This document shows positions 1-8,672 of a DNA stretch of 64,000 nt, one piece after another. A program made the translations under genes and the position numbers. The notes under the pieces were generated by a model. It ran no database searches and was not told the origin of the DNA. It saw only the letters and a program-made list of their open reading frames with translations. Where the stretch lies: positions 29,907-93,906 of the forward strand of contig UXAT02000007.1 in assembly GCA_900609035.2 (NCBI GenBank), given 5' to 3'. Each line of letters opens with the position of its first letter. Position 1 is the first letter of the stretch. Origin of the DNA: Candidatus Defluviicoccus seviourii (GTDB taxonomy: Bacteria; Pseudomonadota; Alphaproteobacteria; Rhodospirillales; Defluviicoccaceae).

Positions 1-698
1 TGTCGCGCAAGTTCGGCTGTTCGCCTTCGACCGCCAGCCGCCTGTTGCGCGAGGCCAAGGCCCTGGGCCTGCAGCCATGGGGCGTGTCGTTCCATGTCGG
101 CTCGCAGCAGCGCAATCCGGGGCAATGGAAATGCGCCGTCGGCGCCGCTGCCCGCATCTTCCGCGAGCTGGCCGAGGACGGCATCGATCTGCAGATGCTC
201 AACATCGGCGGCGGCCTGCCGGCCCGCTACCGGCGCAAGGTGCCGAGTCTGCCGGTCTACGCGCGCGTGATCCGGACGGCGATCCGCAAGCACTTCGGCA
301 ACCGGCTGCCGGACGTCATCGTCGAGCCCGGCCGGCAGATGGTGGGCGAGGCGGGGATCATCGAGACCGAGGTGGTGCTGATTTCGCGCAAGTCCCGCAG
401 CGATGACCGCCGCTGGGTCTACCTCGATATCGGCCGCTTCGGCGGCCTGGCCGAGACCGAGGCCGAGGCCATCCAGTATCCGATCCGCAGCCGCCGCAAG
501 GGGCGCGGGGAAGCCGTTGTCCTGGCTGGACCCACCTGTGATTCCGCCGATATCTTGTACCAGAAGGCGGAGTATCGGCTGCCGTTGGACCTGCAGATCG
601 GCGACCGGCTGCAGATCCGATCGGCCGGGGCGTACACGGCGACATACGCCTCGGTCGCTTTTAATGGTTTTCAACCGCTCCGCTGCTATTGTATCTGA
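1..698 (+). CDS. Type III PLP-dependent ornithine/lysine decarboxylase, 5' truncated
   Basis: This is the C-terminal part of an alanine-racemase-fold decarboxylase that converts ornithine (or lysine) to putrescine (or cadaverine). The reading frame is open from base 3, so the gene enters from outside the window and about 40% of the usual 370-380 residues is missing. Visible motifs are HVGSQ, a glycine-rich GGG, the phosphate-binding EPGR, the GPTCDSAD signature with the active-site Cys and substrate-specifying Asp, and a terminal FNGF. A GNAT gene follows after 5 bases, and a polyamine transporter lies at 16-20 kb. The family is clear. The choice between ornithine and lysine cannot be made from this fragment. 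Confidence 0.9.
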   Translation, partial: SRKFGCSPSTASRLLREAKALGLQPWGVSFHVGSQQRNPGQWKCAVGAAARIFRELAEDGIDLQMLNIGGGLPARYRRKVPSLPVYARVIRTAIRKHFGNRLPDVIVEPGRQMVGEAGIIETEVVLISRKSRSDDRRWVYLDIGRFGGLAETEAEAIQYPIRSRRKGRGEAVVLAGPTCDSADILYQKAEYRLPLDLQIGDRLQIRSAGAYTATYASVAFNGFQPLRCYCI

Positions 699-703
699 TT
701 GCC

Positions 704-1234
704 ATGATCACGATCACTCACGCCCCGCCCGACGCCGATGCGCGGATCGAAAGCCTGCTCGATCGGGCGTTCGGTCCGACCCGTCACCTGAAGACGGCGC
801 AGCGGCTGCGCGACGGCCGCCTGCCGGCGGAAGGCTTGGCTTTCATCGCCCATGACGGCGCCAACATCCTCGGTACCATCAGCTTCTGGCATGTGCGGAT
901 CGGTCACAGCGCCGACGCCCTGCTGTTGGGGCCGATGGCGGTCGAGCCGGCCCTGCGCGGTCAGGGGATCGGCATCGCGCTCATCAACCACGGCCTCGAG
1001 CAGGCGAAGGCTCTTGGCCACCGGGCCGTGATCTTGGTCGGCGACGAGCCCTATTACCGCCGCTTCGGTTTTGCCGCCGACAAGACGCAGGCGATCAGCC
1101 TGCCGGGCCCGGTCGATCGCGAGCGGTTCCTCGCCACCGAGCTGGGATCGAGCACGTTGACGGCGGCGTCAGGCCTCGTGCGGCCGACCGGTCTGCTCGT
1201 CCCACCGCGGCCCCGGCTGAAGCGGGCCGCCTAG
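704..1234 (+). CDS. GNAT family N-acetyltransferase
   Basis: This is a 176-residue acyl-CoA-dependent N-acetyltransferase of about normal family length. The acetyl-CoA pyrophosphate loop (R-G-Q-G-I-G) lies near the middle, after a core strand reading LLLGPMAVEP. A YYRRFGF motif follows, which is typical of the YhbS-like subgroup. An ATG at 704, 5 bases after the decarboxylase stop, is preferred over a TTG at 689 that would overlap the upstream gene. The tight spacing suggests co-transcription with the decarboxylase, so a polyamine-related or small-amine substrate is possible but not shown. The tail after the domain is proline- and arginine-rich. Confidence 0.8.
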   Translation: MITITHAPPDADARIESLLDRAFGPTRHLKTAQRLRDGRLPAEGLAFIAHDGANILGTISFWHVRIGHSADALLLGPMAVEPALRGQGIGIALINHGLEQAKALGHRAVILVGDEPYYRRFGFAADKTQAISLPGPVDRERFLATELGSSTLTAASGLVRPTGLLVPPRPRLKRAA

Positions 1235-1344
1235 CCGAACTTGCGCTCCTGACGGGACGTCATCGCGCTCACGCTCAAGGGCGAGTGGAGCGGCCTTCCT
1301 GCTGTCCCGCAGCCGGCTGCGACATGCTGCCGATTGCCAGCAGC

Positions 1345-1381
1345 AAATGAAAACGGGGGCCGCCGTAACCGGCGACCCCCG
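1345..1381 (-). terminator. Rho-independent terminator of the yjcH-actP operon
   Basis: On the minus strand an 11-bp GC-rich stem with one mismatch (arms 1371-1381 and 1354-1364, 6-nt loop) is followed by TTTTCATTT (1353-1345). It lies about 70 bases past the actP stop. The plus-strand side of the hairpin has no T-tract, so it should act mainly on leftward transcripts. Confidence 0.75.
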
Positions 1382-1452
1382 CAAGTCTGCGCCATCGGTT
1401 TCTCTAGCGCACTAACCGATGGTCACGCACACCGTTGTGCTGGTGTCCATGC

Positions 1453-3126
1453 CTAATGACGCGCGGCACCAGCGGCTCCGAACCCGGTCTGGGCACGGAC
1501 GAGCTGGTCGGCAAAGGCCTCTTTCTCCTTCGCGGCTCTTGGGCTGCGGTCCAACGTCGAGACCAGCCACGCCGTTAAGAACGCGAGCGGCATGGAGAAG
1601 ATGGCCGGCTGCTCGTAGGGGAAAATGGGCGCAGCATTGCCCAGCACCGTCACCCAGACGGACTTGGACAACACCACGATCGCGACCGCCGATACCAGCC
1701 CGACGATGCCACCCCAGACTGCGCCCCTCGTCGTTAAGCCCTTCCAGTACATCGAAAGGATCAGGATCGGGAAGTTACACGACGCAGCAATGCCGAACGT
1801 CAGACCGACCAGGAAGGCGATGTTCATCTTCTCGAACAGAATGCCGAGACCGACGGCGAGCACACCGATGACCAGAGAGGACATCTTGGAGACGCGGACT
1901 TCTTCCTTCTCCGTCGATTTGCCACCCTTGACCACGTTGGCGTAGAGGTCGTGCGAAATCGCCGTCGCTCCGGCCAGGGCCAGGCCCGCAACCACCGCAA
2001 GGATGGTGGCGAACGCGACGGCCGAGAGGAAGCCCAGCAGCAGGTTCCCACCCACGGCGTGCGCGAGGTGCATGGCTGGCATGTTGCCGCCGCCCAGCAT
2101 CTTGCCGAGAATATTGCCGCCTTCGAAGTAGGCGGGGTTCTTGCCGACGATGACCATCGCCGCCAAGCCCATCAGGCAGACGACGCAAAAGAAGAAGCCG
2201 ACGCAGAAGGTGGCGATGAACACGCTCTTGCGGGCTTCCACCGCGTTCGGCACGGTAAAGAACCGCATCAGAATGTGCGGCAGGCCGGCGGTGCCAAACA
2301 TCAGTCCCAAGCCCAGCGAAACCGCGGTAACAGGGTCGGCAAGGAGCGTGCCCGGCCCCATGATCTTGATGCCGTCCTTGTGGGCCTCAACGGCCTGGCT
2401 GAACAGGTTCTCGAAGCTGAACCCGAACTGCGAAAAGGCCAGCAGCATCACCGCCGTCCCGCCGCCCAGGAGCAGGCAGGCCTTGATGATCTGCACCCAC
2501 GTCGTGGCAAGCATGCCGCCGAAGGTGACGTAAATCACCATCAGCACGCCGACGATCACGACCGCTGACCAATAGGGAAGACCGAACAAGAGCTTGATGA
2601 GCTGGCCGGCACCGACCATCTGCGCGATCAGGTAGAAGATGACGACGGTGAGGGTGCCAATCGCCGCCATCGTGCGGACCTGCTTCTGGTCCAGCCGATA
2701 GGAGGCAATGTCGGCGAAGGTGTACTTGCCGAGGTTGCGCAGCCGCTCCGCCATCAAGAACATGATGATCGGCCAGCACGCATAGAACGAAATGCAGTAG
2801 ATGAAGCCGTCATACCCCTTGGTATAGACGAGACTGCTAAGACCCAGCAGGGTTGCCGCCGACATGTAGTCGCCCGCGATCGCCAAGCCGTTCTGCACGC
2901 CGGTAATGCCACCGCCGGCGGCGTAGAAGTCGGCCGCGGTCTTGGTGCGGTTGGCGGCCCAATAGGTAATACCGAGGGTTGCGCAGACGAAGACGGCGAA
3001 CATCGCTATCGCGTGAAAGTTCCGCCCTTGCTGCTCCGTCTGCTCGACGGCGGGTGCAGCCCACGCGGGAAGCGCGCACGTCGCCGCGAACAGAGCCGCG
3101 CCGAGTCTTGCCATGACGCCGGTCAT
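1453..3126 (-). CDS. actP: Cation/acetate symporter ActP
   Basis: This is a 557-residue sodium:solute symporter (SSS family) that takes up acetate and other short-chain monocarboxylates through the inner membrane. It has an N-terminal signal-like hydrophobic segment ending in AWA, then about 13 membrane segments. The conserved [14 protein letters not shown] and [10 protein letters not shown] stretches match ActP. The ATG at 3126 overlaps the stop of the upstream DUF485 gene by four bases (ATGA). It is preceded by a near-perfect AAGGAGG at 3135-3141, which decides this start over a longer open frame reaching 3357. Together with phaC and meaB it fits an acetate/propionate-using, PHA-storing lifestyle. 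Confidence 0.93.
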   Translation of the reverse strand: MTGVMARLGAALFAATCALPAWAAPAVEQTEQQGRNFHAIAMFAVFVCATLGITYWAANRTKTAADFYAAGGGITGVQNGLAIAGDYMSAATLLGLSSLVYTKGYDGFIYCISFYACWPIIMFLMAERLRNLGKYTFADIASYRLDQKQVRTMAAIGTLTVVIFYLIAQMVGAGQLIKLLFGLPYWSAVVIVGVLMVIYVTFGGMLATTWVQIIKACLLLGGGTAVMLLAFSQFGFSFENLFSQAVEAHKDGIKIMGPGTLLADPVTAVSLGLGLMFGTAGLPHILMRFFTVPNAVEARKSVFIATFCVGFFFCVVCLMGLAAMVIVGKNPAYFEGGNILGKMLGGGNMPAMHLAHAVGGNLLLGFLSAVAFATILAVVAGLALAGATAISHDLYANVVKGGKSTEKEEVRVSKMSSLVIGVLAVGLGILFEKMNIAFLVGLTFGIAASCNFPILILSMYWKGLTTRGAVWGGIVGLVSAVAIVVLSKSVWVTVLGNAAPIFPYEQPAIFSMPLAFLTAWLVSTLDRSPRAAKEKEAFADQLVRAQTGFGAAGAARH

Positions 3127-3434
3127 CGCGTTGCCTCCTTGATCGCTTCGACGTTCGCTTTGTCGAATTCCTTGTTCGCCCGATGAATGTAGTATCCCGT
3201 GAGCAACCAGAAGAAGACGATCAGGCCAGCACCAATCGGAATACCGACCGACGTAGTCGCGCCTTCCCAAAGCGGTGTAGCAAGGAGCTTCGGGAAAAAC
3301 GCAACAACCAGGATGAACGAGTAGAACAGCACAAGTACGATCAAAGACAGCGTCCACGCGAACCGGTTGCGTTTGGCAACCATTTCTATAAAGCGGGGAT
3401 TCCGCCTTATTTTTTCGTAGATTTCAGACGACAT
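3123..3434 (-). CDS. DUF485 (YjcH-like) membrane protein
   Basis: This small inner-membrane protein of 103 residues has two hydrophobic helices (near residues 25-50 and 60-85) and matches the DUF485/YjcH family, which is almost always encoded just before ActP. Its role is probably to assist the symporter, but this is inference from synteny. The ATG at 3434 has a GGAAGGGAG ribosome binding site, so it is preferred over the longer frame reaching 3533. Its stop overlaps the actP start, indicating translational coupling. The 264 bases between it and recJ presumably hold the promoter of the pair. No clear box was identified there. Confidence 0.88.
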   Translation of the reverse strand: MSSEIYEKIRRNPRFIEMVAKRNRFAWTLSLIVLVLFYSFILVVAFFPKLLATPLWEGATTSVGIPIGAGLIVFFWLLTGYYIHRANKEFDKANVEAIKEATR

Positions 3435-3698
3435 CTTCTCCCTTCCTTTCACGAAAGTGAGGATTGTTTTTAGGGTTTTTAGTGCAGTCACTACAGCGGC
3501 GAGCTTCATAAAGGATAAGCGTAAAAAACTCAATGGCTTGCTGTGTGACTTGGCGCGTTCGCACTTTGGGCGGTCTCCTTACGGCAAGCTTCTGGCATTA
3601 AGAAGGGGGGTAATCTCTCTGAACGGCGGCAAGAACGCGGCAAAACTCCTCCCTTCCTGCGCCTGTCGATCGAGAAGGCGCTGTCGGGGACGGAGGGC

Positions 3699-5573
3699 TC
3701 ACGTGAGCGCTACAGCGGCGTCGTCGATCAGGAAACGGATCCGCGGGCGGCCGTTCCAGGGCTTTGCCGACAGCCGGCCGGCGATGTGGAAGGGCCGGCC
3801 GTCGTGCTGCAGGAGTGCCGCGCCGAGCGGCGTTCCGATAATGCGGAAGGCCACCGCCTCGACGCTGCCGCCGCCGATCTCGCGGAGCCGGCAACGGATG
3901 TGATTTCCGCCCATCAGCGTGCTGCCGTCGATGCCGACCGCGGCCAGCGCGAATCGCGGTTCCGGGTTGCCGTTGCCGAACGGCGCCGCCGCCGCCAACG
4001 CTGCCACCAACTCTGCCGACGCACCGCCCGGTGTCAGCACGCCATCGAGCGGCAGGATCGGATCGGCCGGTCGGACGCCGCGGGACGCCAGCACGCGTTC
4101 ACTCAAGAAACGGCGAAGATCCTCGATCCGGTCCGGTTCGAGCGAAAAGCCGGCCGCCATCGCATGGCCGCCGCCGCGCAGCAACAGCCCGGCCTGAAGC
4201 GCCGCCGCGATCGCGGCGCCGATGTCGAAGCCGGCGACCGAACGGCACGAACCGGTCGCGCGGCCGGGGCCGACGGCAAGCACGAAGGCCGGGCAATGAA
4301 AGCGCTCGACCAGTCGGCTGGCGACGATGCCGACGACGCCGGGGTGCCAGTCGGCGCCGGCCGCCCAGATCAGCGGCGGACGCGAACCGTCATGCTCGGC
4401 CGCTTGCGCCGCCAGCACCTCGGCAATCACCGCCTGCTCGATCTGCTGCCGCTCGCGGTTGACGGCATCGAGCTTGCGCGCCAGCGCTTCGGCCTCCGCG
4501 CCATCGCTGGTTGCGAGCAGGCGGGCGCCGTGGCCGGGTTCGCCGATCCGGCCGCCGGCGTTGACACGCGGTCCGAGCACGAACCCGAGGTCAAAGGCGG
4601 TCGGGACACCATCAAGGCGCGCCACATCGGCAAGCGCGCGCAAGCCCAGGTTATCGCGCCGCGCCATGATCTTGAGGCCCTGGGTGACGAAGGCGCGATT
4701 GACGCCCACCAGCGGCACGACATCACAGACGGTGCCGAGCGCCACCAGATCCAGGAGCGCCAGCAGATCCGGCTCCGGCCGGCTCGCATACCAGCCGGCG
4801 CGCCGCAAGAGCCGGTTGACCGCGACCGCCAACAGGAAGGCGACGCCGACCGCAGCGAGGAAGCCGTAGCGGCCGTCCTCATCCAGCCGGTTGGGGTTGA
4901 TCACCGCGACCGCCGGCGGCAGGTTCAGCGGTCCCTGGTGATGGTCGACAACGATGACATCGAGGCCGGCGGCCACGGCGTCTGCCAGCGCCGCATGTGC
5001 GTTGACGCCGCAATCGACGGTGACCACGAGGGAGGTACCCTCGGTCTTGAGGCGCAGGAGGGCGGCTGCGTTCGGCCCGTACCCTTCCTTCAGCCGGTCA
5101 GGCACGTAACAGCGGCATCCGAGGCCGGCGGCGGCGAGAAAGCGGATCAACACCGCAGCCGCCGTGGCGCCGTCGACGTCGTAGTCGGCAAAGATCGTCA
5201 CCGCCTCGCCAGCCATGACCGCCTGCGCCAGCCGCTCCGCGCCGGCCGCCATGTCCTTGAGCGTGTGCGGATCCGGCAGGAGCTGGCGCAGCTTCGGATC
5301 GAGGAAGCTCTGGGCGTCGCCTACGCCGATGCCACGCGCGGCCAACATGCGGGCGATCGGATCGGGCAGCGCGAACTGCTGCACGAGCGCCATGACCGCC
5401 CGCTCATCGGCGGCGCGCAGGTGCCAGCGCCGTCCCGACAGCGAGCGGGTGACGCCCAGGAAAGCCTCGCCGGGCAACGCCTCGCCGGGGGACGTGTCGT
5501 CGGCGGATGAATCGCCGGGGGGTGAAGTACCGTTGAGGCCGTCCGCGGTTTGCACGTCGGCCATGGGCTGCAT
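3699..5573 (-). CDS. recJ: Single-stranded-DNA-specific exonuclease RecJ
   Basis: RecJ degrades single-stranded DNA 5' to 3' in recombination and repair. The 624-residue length is normal. DHH-family metal-binding motifs are intact: DYDVDG at 130-135, an Asp in VDCG near 187, and the DHH triplet at 210-212. A DHHA1 domain with GGGHAMAAG lies in the C-terminal half. The first 40 residues are a low-complexity Pro/Gly/Ser/Asp-rich stretch before the conserved region. An alternative ATG lies 9 bases downstream at 5564. The start lies one base after the hom stop, so hom and recJ are very likely one transcript, an arrangement common in alphaproteobacteria. Confidence 0.95.
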   Translation of the reverse strand: MQPMADVQTADGLNGTSPPGDSSADDTSPGEALPGEAFLGVTRSLSGRRWHLRAADERAVMALVQQFALPDPIARMLAARGIGVGDAQSFLDPKLRQLLPDPHTLKDMAAGAERLAQAVMAGEAVTIFADYDVDGATAAAVLIRFLAAAGLGCRCYVPDRLKEGYGPNAAALLRLKTEGTSLVVTVDCGVNAHAALADAVAAGLDVIVVDHHQGPLNLPPAVAVINPNRLDEDGRYGFLAAVGVAFLLAVAVNRLLRRAGWYASRPEPDLLALLDLVALGTVCDVVPLVGVNRAFVTQGLKIMARRDNLGLRALADVARLDGVPTAFDLGFVLGPRVNAGGRIGEPGHGARLLATSDGAEAEALARKLDAVNRERQQIEQAVIAEVLAAQAAEHDGSRPPLIWAAGADWHPGVVGIVASRLVERFHCPAFVLAVGPGRATGSCRSVAGFDIGAAIAAALQAGLLLRGGGHAMAAGFSLEPDRIEDLRRFLSERVLASRGVRPADPILPLDGVLTPGGASAELVAALAAAAPFGNGNPEPRFALAAVGIDGSTLMGGNHIRCRLREIGGGSVEAVAFRIIGTPLGAALLQHDGRPFHIAGRLSAKPWNGRPRIRFLIDDAAVALT

Positions 5574-5574
5574 G

Positions 5575-6864
5575 TCAGATCAACTCGATGCGGATCATCC
5601 GCGGCGGCTCGACCACCCAGGACAGCGCCTGGATCTGCTGCAGCGACTTGACCATCGCCGCTTCCTCCGTCTCGTGGATCGTCATCACCACCGGCACCGC
5701 CTCGCCCGGCGCCCGGCCGCGCTGCAGAACCGCTTCCATCGAGACATCGTTGTCGCGCAGGATCGAGGCGATGTCGGCAAAGACGCCTGGCCGGTCAACC
5801 ACCATCAGCCGCACGTAGTAGGCGCCGCGATGGCTCGCCATCGGCGCCGCCGGCAGTGGGCGCAGGTGCCGTACCGATACGCCGAACGTCGGCTGCCGGG
5901 TGCCGCGGGCAATATCGGCAATATCGGCCACCACGGCGGAAGCGGTCGGCCGCTCGCCGGCGCCACGGCCCACCTGGACGACGGTATCGACGAAATCGCC
6001 ATCGACCACGAGGGCATTGAAGACTCCCTCGACATGGGCAATCTGCGCGCCGGCCGGCACCATGCACGGATGGACGCGACGCTCGACACCGCGATCGGTC
6101 AAGGCCGCGATGCCAAGCAGCTTGATGCGATAGCCGAGTTCATCCGCATAGGCGATATCGACCGGCGACACGTGACGGATACCCTCGACATGCACGGCCT
6201 TGAAATCGAGGGTGCAGCCGAAGGCGACGGTCGCGAGGATAGCGAGCTTGTGCGCGGTATCGATGCCGTCGACATCGAAGCTGGGGTCAGCCTCGGCATA
6301 GCCCAGCGCTTGCGCCTCGGCGAGCACCGCCTCGAACTCACGGCCGGTCTCGCGCATGCCGGTGAGGATGTAGTTGCAGGTGCCGTTGAGGATGCCGAAC
6401 ACTTGGCGGCGCTCGTTGCCGATCAAGCCCTCGCGCAGGGTCTTGATGATCGGGATGCCGCCGGCAACGGCCGCCTCGTAGGCAAGCGTGACGCCGTTGG
6501 CTTCCGCGGTGGCTGCCAGTGCCATGCCGTGATGGGCGATCAGTGCCTTGTTGGCGGTGACCACGTGGCGGCCCGCCGCCAGCGCCCGCTCGCACACGGC
6601 GCGCGCCGGTCCCTCCGCGCCGCCGATCAGTTCGACGATGACGTCGGCATCGGTTTCGGCAACCATGCGGATGGCATCGTCATACCAGCGATAACCATCG
6701 ACCGGATAGTCGCGCGGGCTGTGGTCTTTGTCGCAGACGGCGGTGATGAGGATCGCACGGCCGAGCCGCTCCGTCAGCCGGTCGGCATTTTGCTGCAAGA
6801 GCTTGATCGTGCCGCTGCCGACCGTGCCCAGACCCGCAACTGCGACCTTAAGTGGCGAAGCCAT
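5575..6864 (-). CDS. hom: Homoserine dehydrogenase
   Basis: This enzyme reduces aspartate semialdehyde to homoserine for threonine and methionine synthesis in the cytoplasm. The 429 residues comprise an N-terminal NAD(P)-binding domain (GLGTVGSGT at 11-19), a catalytic domain with the conserved TANKAL (Lys106), and a C-terminal ACT domain (from about residue 350, beginning YYVRLMVVDRPG), which is the usual site of threonine feedback control. The start has a purine-rich GGGAAGGGG upstream. It sits between an AlaC-like aminotransferase and recJ, all on the minus strand. Confidence 0.95.
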   Translation of the reverse strand: MASPLKVAVAGLGTVGSGTIKLLQQNADRLTERLGRAILITAVCDKDHSPRDYPVDGYRWYDDAIRMVAETDADVIVELIGGAEGPARAVCERALAAGRHVVTANKALIAHHGMALAATAEANGVTLAYEAAVAGGIPIIKTLREGLIGNERRQVFGILNGTCNYILTGMRETGREFEAVLAEAQALGYAEADPSFDVDGIDTAHKLAILATVAFGCTLDFKAVHVEGIRHVSPVDIAYADELGYRIKLLGIAALTDRGVERRVHPCMVPAGAQIAHVEGVFNALVVDGDFVDTVVQVGRGAGERPTASAVVADIADIARGTRQPTFGVSVRHLRPLPAAPMASHRGAYYVRLMVVDRPGVFADIASILRDNDVSMEAVLQRGRAPGEAVPVVMTIHETEEAAMVKSLQQIQALSWVVEPPRMIRIELI

Positions 6865-6894
6865 CCGCGCGCCCCTTCCCGTCCTGCCCGGCCG

Positions 6895-8118
6895 TCACTT
6901 GGCCGCCGCGAGCCGCTCCTCGGCGCGTTCCAGCACGTTGTGATAGCGGGCAAGAAAGGACTTGATGTTCTTGACCGCCTGGCGGATGCGGTGCCGGTTT
7001 TCGACCAGCGCGAAGCGGACGTAACCGTCGCCGTGCTCGCCGAAGCCGACGCCGGGCGAGACCGCCACCTTCGCCTCGCGCAGGAGCATCTTCGAGAACT
7101 CCAGCGAGCCTAAGTGGCGAAAGGCGGGCGGGATCGGCGCCCAGGCGAACATCGTTGCCGCTGGCGACGGCACTTCCCAGCCGGCGGTGGCCAGCCCGGA
7201 GATGAGGACGTCGCGCCGCTCCCGGTAGCGCCGGCGCATCTCCTCGACGCACGCCTGCGGGCCGTTCAGTGCCGCGGTGGCAGCGACCTGCACCGGCGTG
7301 AACGCGCCGTAGTCGAGATAGGACTTGACCCGCCCCAGCGCCGCAACGAGGCGCGCGTTGCCACAGGCGAAGCCAATCCGCCAGCCCGGCATCGAATAGG
7401 TCTTGCTCATCGACGTGAACTCGACCGTGATGTCGCGGGCGCCGGGGATCTGCAGCATCGAGGGCGGCGGGTTGCCATCGAAGTAGATCTCGGCGTAGGC
7501 GACATCCGAGAGGATGTAGATGCCGTGATGGCGGCAGAATTCCACGACCTGCCCATAAAAATCGAGATCGGCCACTTCCGTGGTCGGGTTGTTCGGATAG
7601 TTGAGCACCAGTGCTGTCGGCTTCGGCACGCTGTGGACAACCGCGCGCTCAAGAGCCGCCATGAAGGTCTCGTCGGTCCGGACCGGAATGTTGCGGACGG
7701 CGGCACCGGCGATGATGAAACCGAACTGGTGAATGGGGTAGCTCGGGTTTGGCACCATCATGACGTCGCCAGGACTCGAGATCGCCTGCGCCAGGTTGGC
7801 CAAGCCTTCCTTCGAGCCGAGGGTCACCACCGCTTCCCTCTCGGGATCGATCTCGCAGCCGAACCTGCGGCCGTAATAGCCGGCAATCGCCCGCCGCAAT
7901 CCCTTGATGCCGCGCGATTCCGAATAGCGATGCGTGCGCGGGTCACGGACGGTTTCGGTCAGCTTATCGACGATGTGCGGAGGCGTCGGGAAATCCGGGT
8001 TGCCCATGCCAAAGTCGATGATGTCGTCGCCGGTGGCGCGCGCCTTCGCCTTCATCGCGTTGACTTCGGCAAACACGTAAGGCGGCAGGCGGCGAATCTT
8101 GTAGAACTCTGTTTCCAT
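6895..8118 (-). CDS. AlaC-like class I/II aminotransferase
   Basis: This is a 407-residue fold-type I PLP aminotransferase. The Schiff-base lysine is in SMSKTY (Lys239 from the chosen start). NPTT (177-180) and the pyridine-nitrogen Asp in ILSDVAY (Asp205) are present. The sequence resembles the glutamate-pyruvate transaminase AlaC and the LL-diaminopimelate aminotransferase-like group usually found directly upstream of hom. The ATG at 8118 is preferred over 8136 because AAGGTGAG lies just before it. The likely role is alanine synthesis or a related transamination. Exact substrates are not determined by sequence. Confidence 0.88.
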   Translation of the reverse strand: METEFYKIRRLPPYVFAEVNAMKAKARATGDDIIDFGMGNPDFPTPPHIVDKLTETVRDPRTHRYSESRGIKGLRRAIAGYYGRRFGCEIDPEREAVVTLGSKEGLANLAQAISSPGDVMMVPNPSYPIHQFGFIIAGAAVRNIPVRTDETFMAALERAVVHSVPKPTALVLNYPNNPTTEVADLDFYGQVVEFCRHHGIYILSDVAYAEIYFDGNPPPSMLQIPGARDITVEFTSMSKTYSMPGWRIGFACGNARLVAALGRVKSYLDYGAFTPVQVAATAALNGPQACVEEMRRRYRERRDVLISGLATAGWEVPSPAATMFAWAPIPPAFRHLGSLEFSKMLLREAKVAVSPGVGFGEHGDGYVRFALVENRHRIRQAVKNIKSFLARYHNVLERAEERLAAAK

Positions 8119-8306
8119 GTCTCTCACCTTGGGCATCCGGCGTGCTGGACCAAGCTTCAGGGCGCCGACCGCGCCCGGCTTTGCCCATCGGGCTCGGTCG
8201 AGGCTGGCGGGCGGGTGGCAGCGGTTGCCCGTTCTTGCATCCGCCCTGCATACTCCATCCGTGCCGCCGCTTCCACAAAAGCCGCATTAAGAGCCGCATT
8301 CTGGGG

Positions 8307-8594
8307 CTAGTTCGCGCTGCGAATGGCCTGCGCCGCGTCCCGGTCGCGGGTCAGCTCACCCATGAGGCGCTGCCGTTCGGCGGCTGGCGTGGTCACCGGG
8401 CGGGCTGGTACATCGGCCAGATTCGGGAAGGGCTTGTTGGTCGAATCGGTCGCGTCGGCATCATCACCGGCGCACCCGCTCAAGAGCGCGCACAAGAGGG
8501 CAGCGGCGAGGCTGAAGCGCGGGTGGAGGGCGGCGGCGTGCTGGTTCGCCGGTTGCCCGTAATCCGTTTGGCGCTGTAAGGCTTGCCAGATCAT
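8307..8594 (-). CDS. Small lipoprotein, function unknown
   Basis: This 95-residue protein has a hydrophobic segment and a lipobox ending LLSGC (Cys41). The N-region before the hydrophobic core is unusually long (about 28 residues), so the true start may be a later non-ATG codon. After the Cys comes an acidic stretch and then KPFPNLADVPARP, a phrase that recurs in small alphaproteobacterial outer-membrane lipoproteins and in OmpA-family leaders. The C-terminus is a charged helix. It is divergent from phaC across a 78-base gap. An envelope role is inferred only from the lipobox. Confidence 0.65.
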   Translation of the reverse strand: MIWQALQRQTDYGQPANQHAAALHPRFSLAAALLCALLSGCAGDDADATDSTNKPFPNLADVPARPVTTPAAERQRLMGELTRDRDAAQAIRSAN

Positions 8595-8672
8595 GCTAGG
8601 CTTTCGGAAATCACGACAAAGGCTATGCGGCGCGCGGGTCACTCCCCGCGAGGGGATCGTAAGGAAGAGCCA

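Noticed and set aside
3786..5510. Long plus-strand open frame (574 codons) opposite recJ
   Set aside because: It is antisense to an intact recJ with all DHH motifs. The product is Arg/Ala/Gly-rich without any fold, as expected from high-GC shadow frames.
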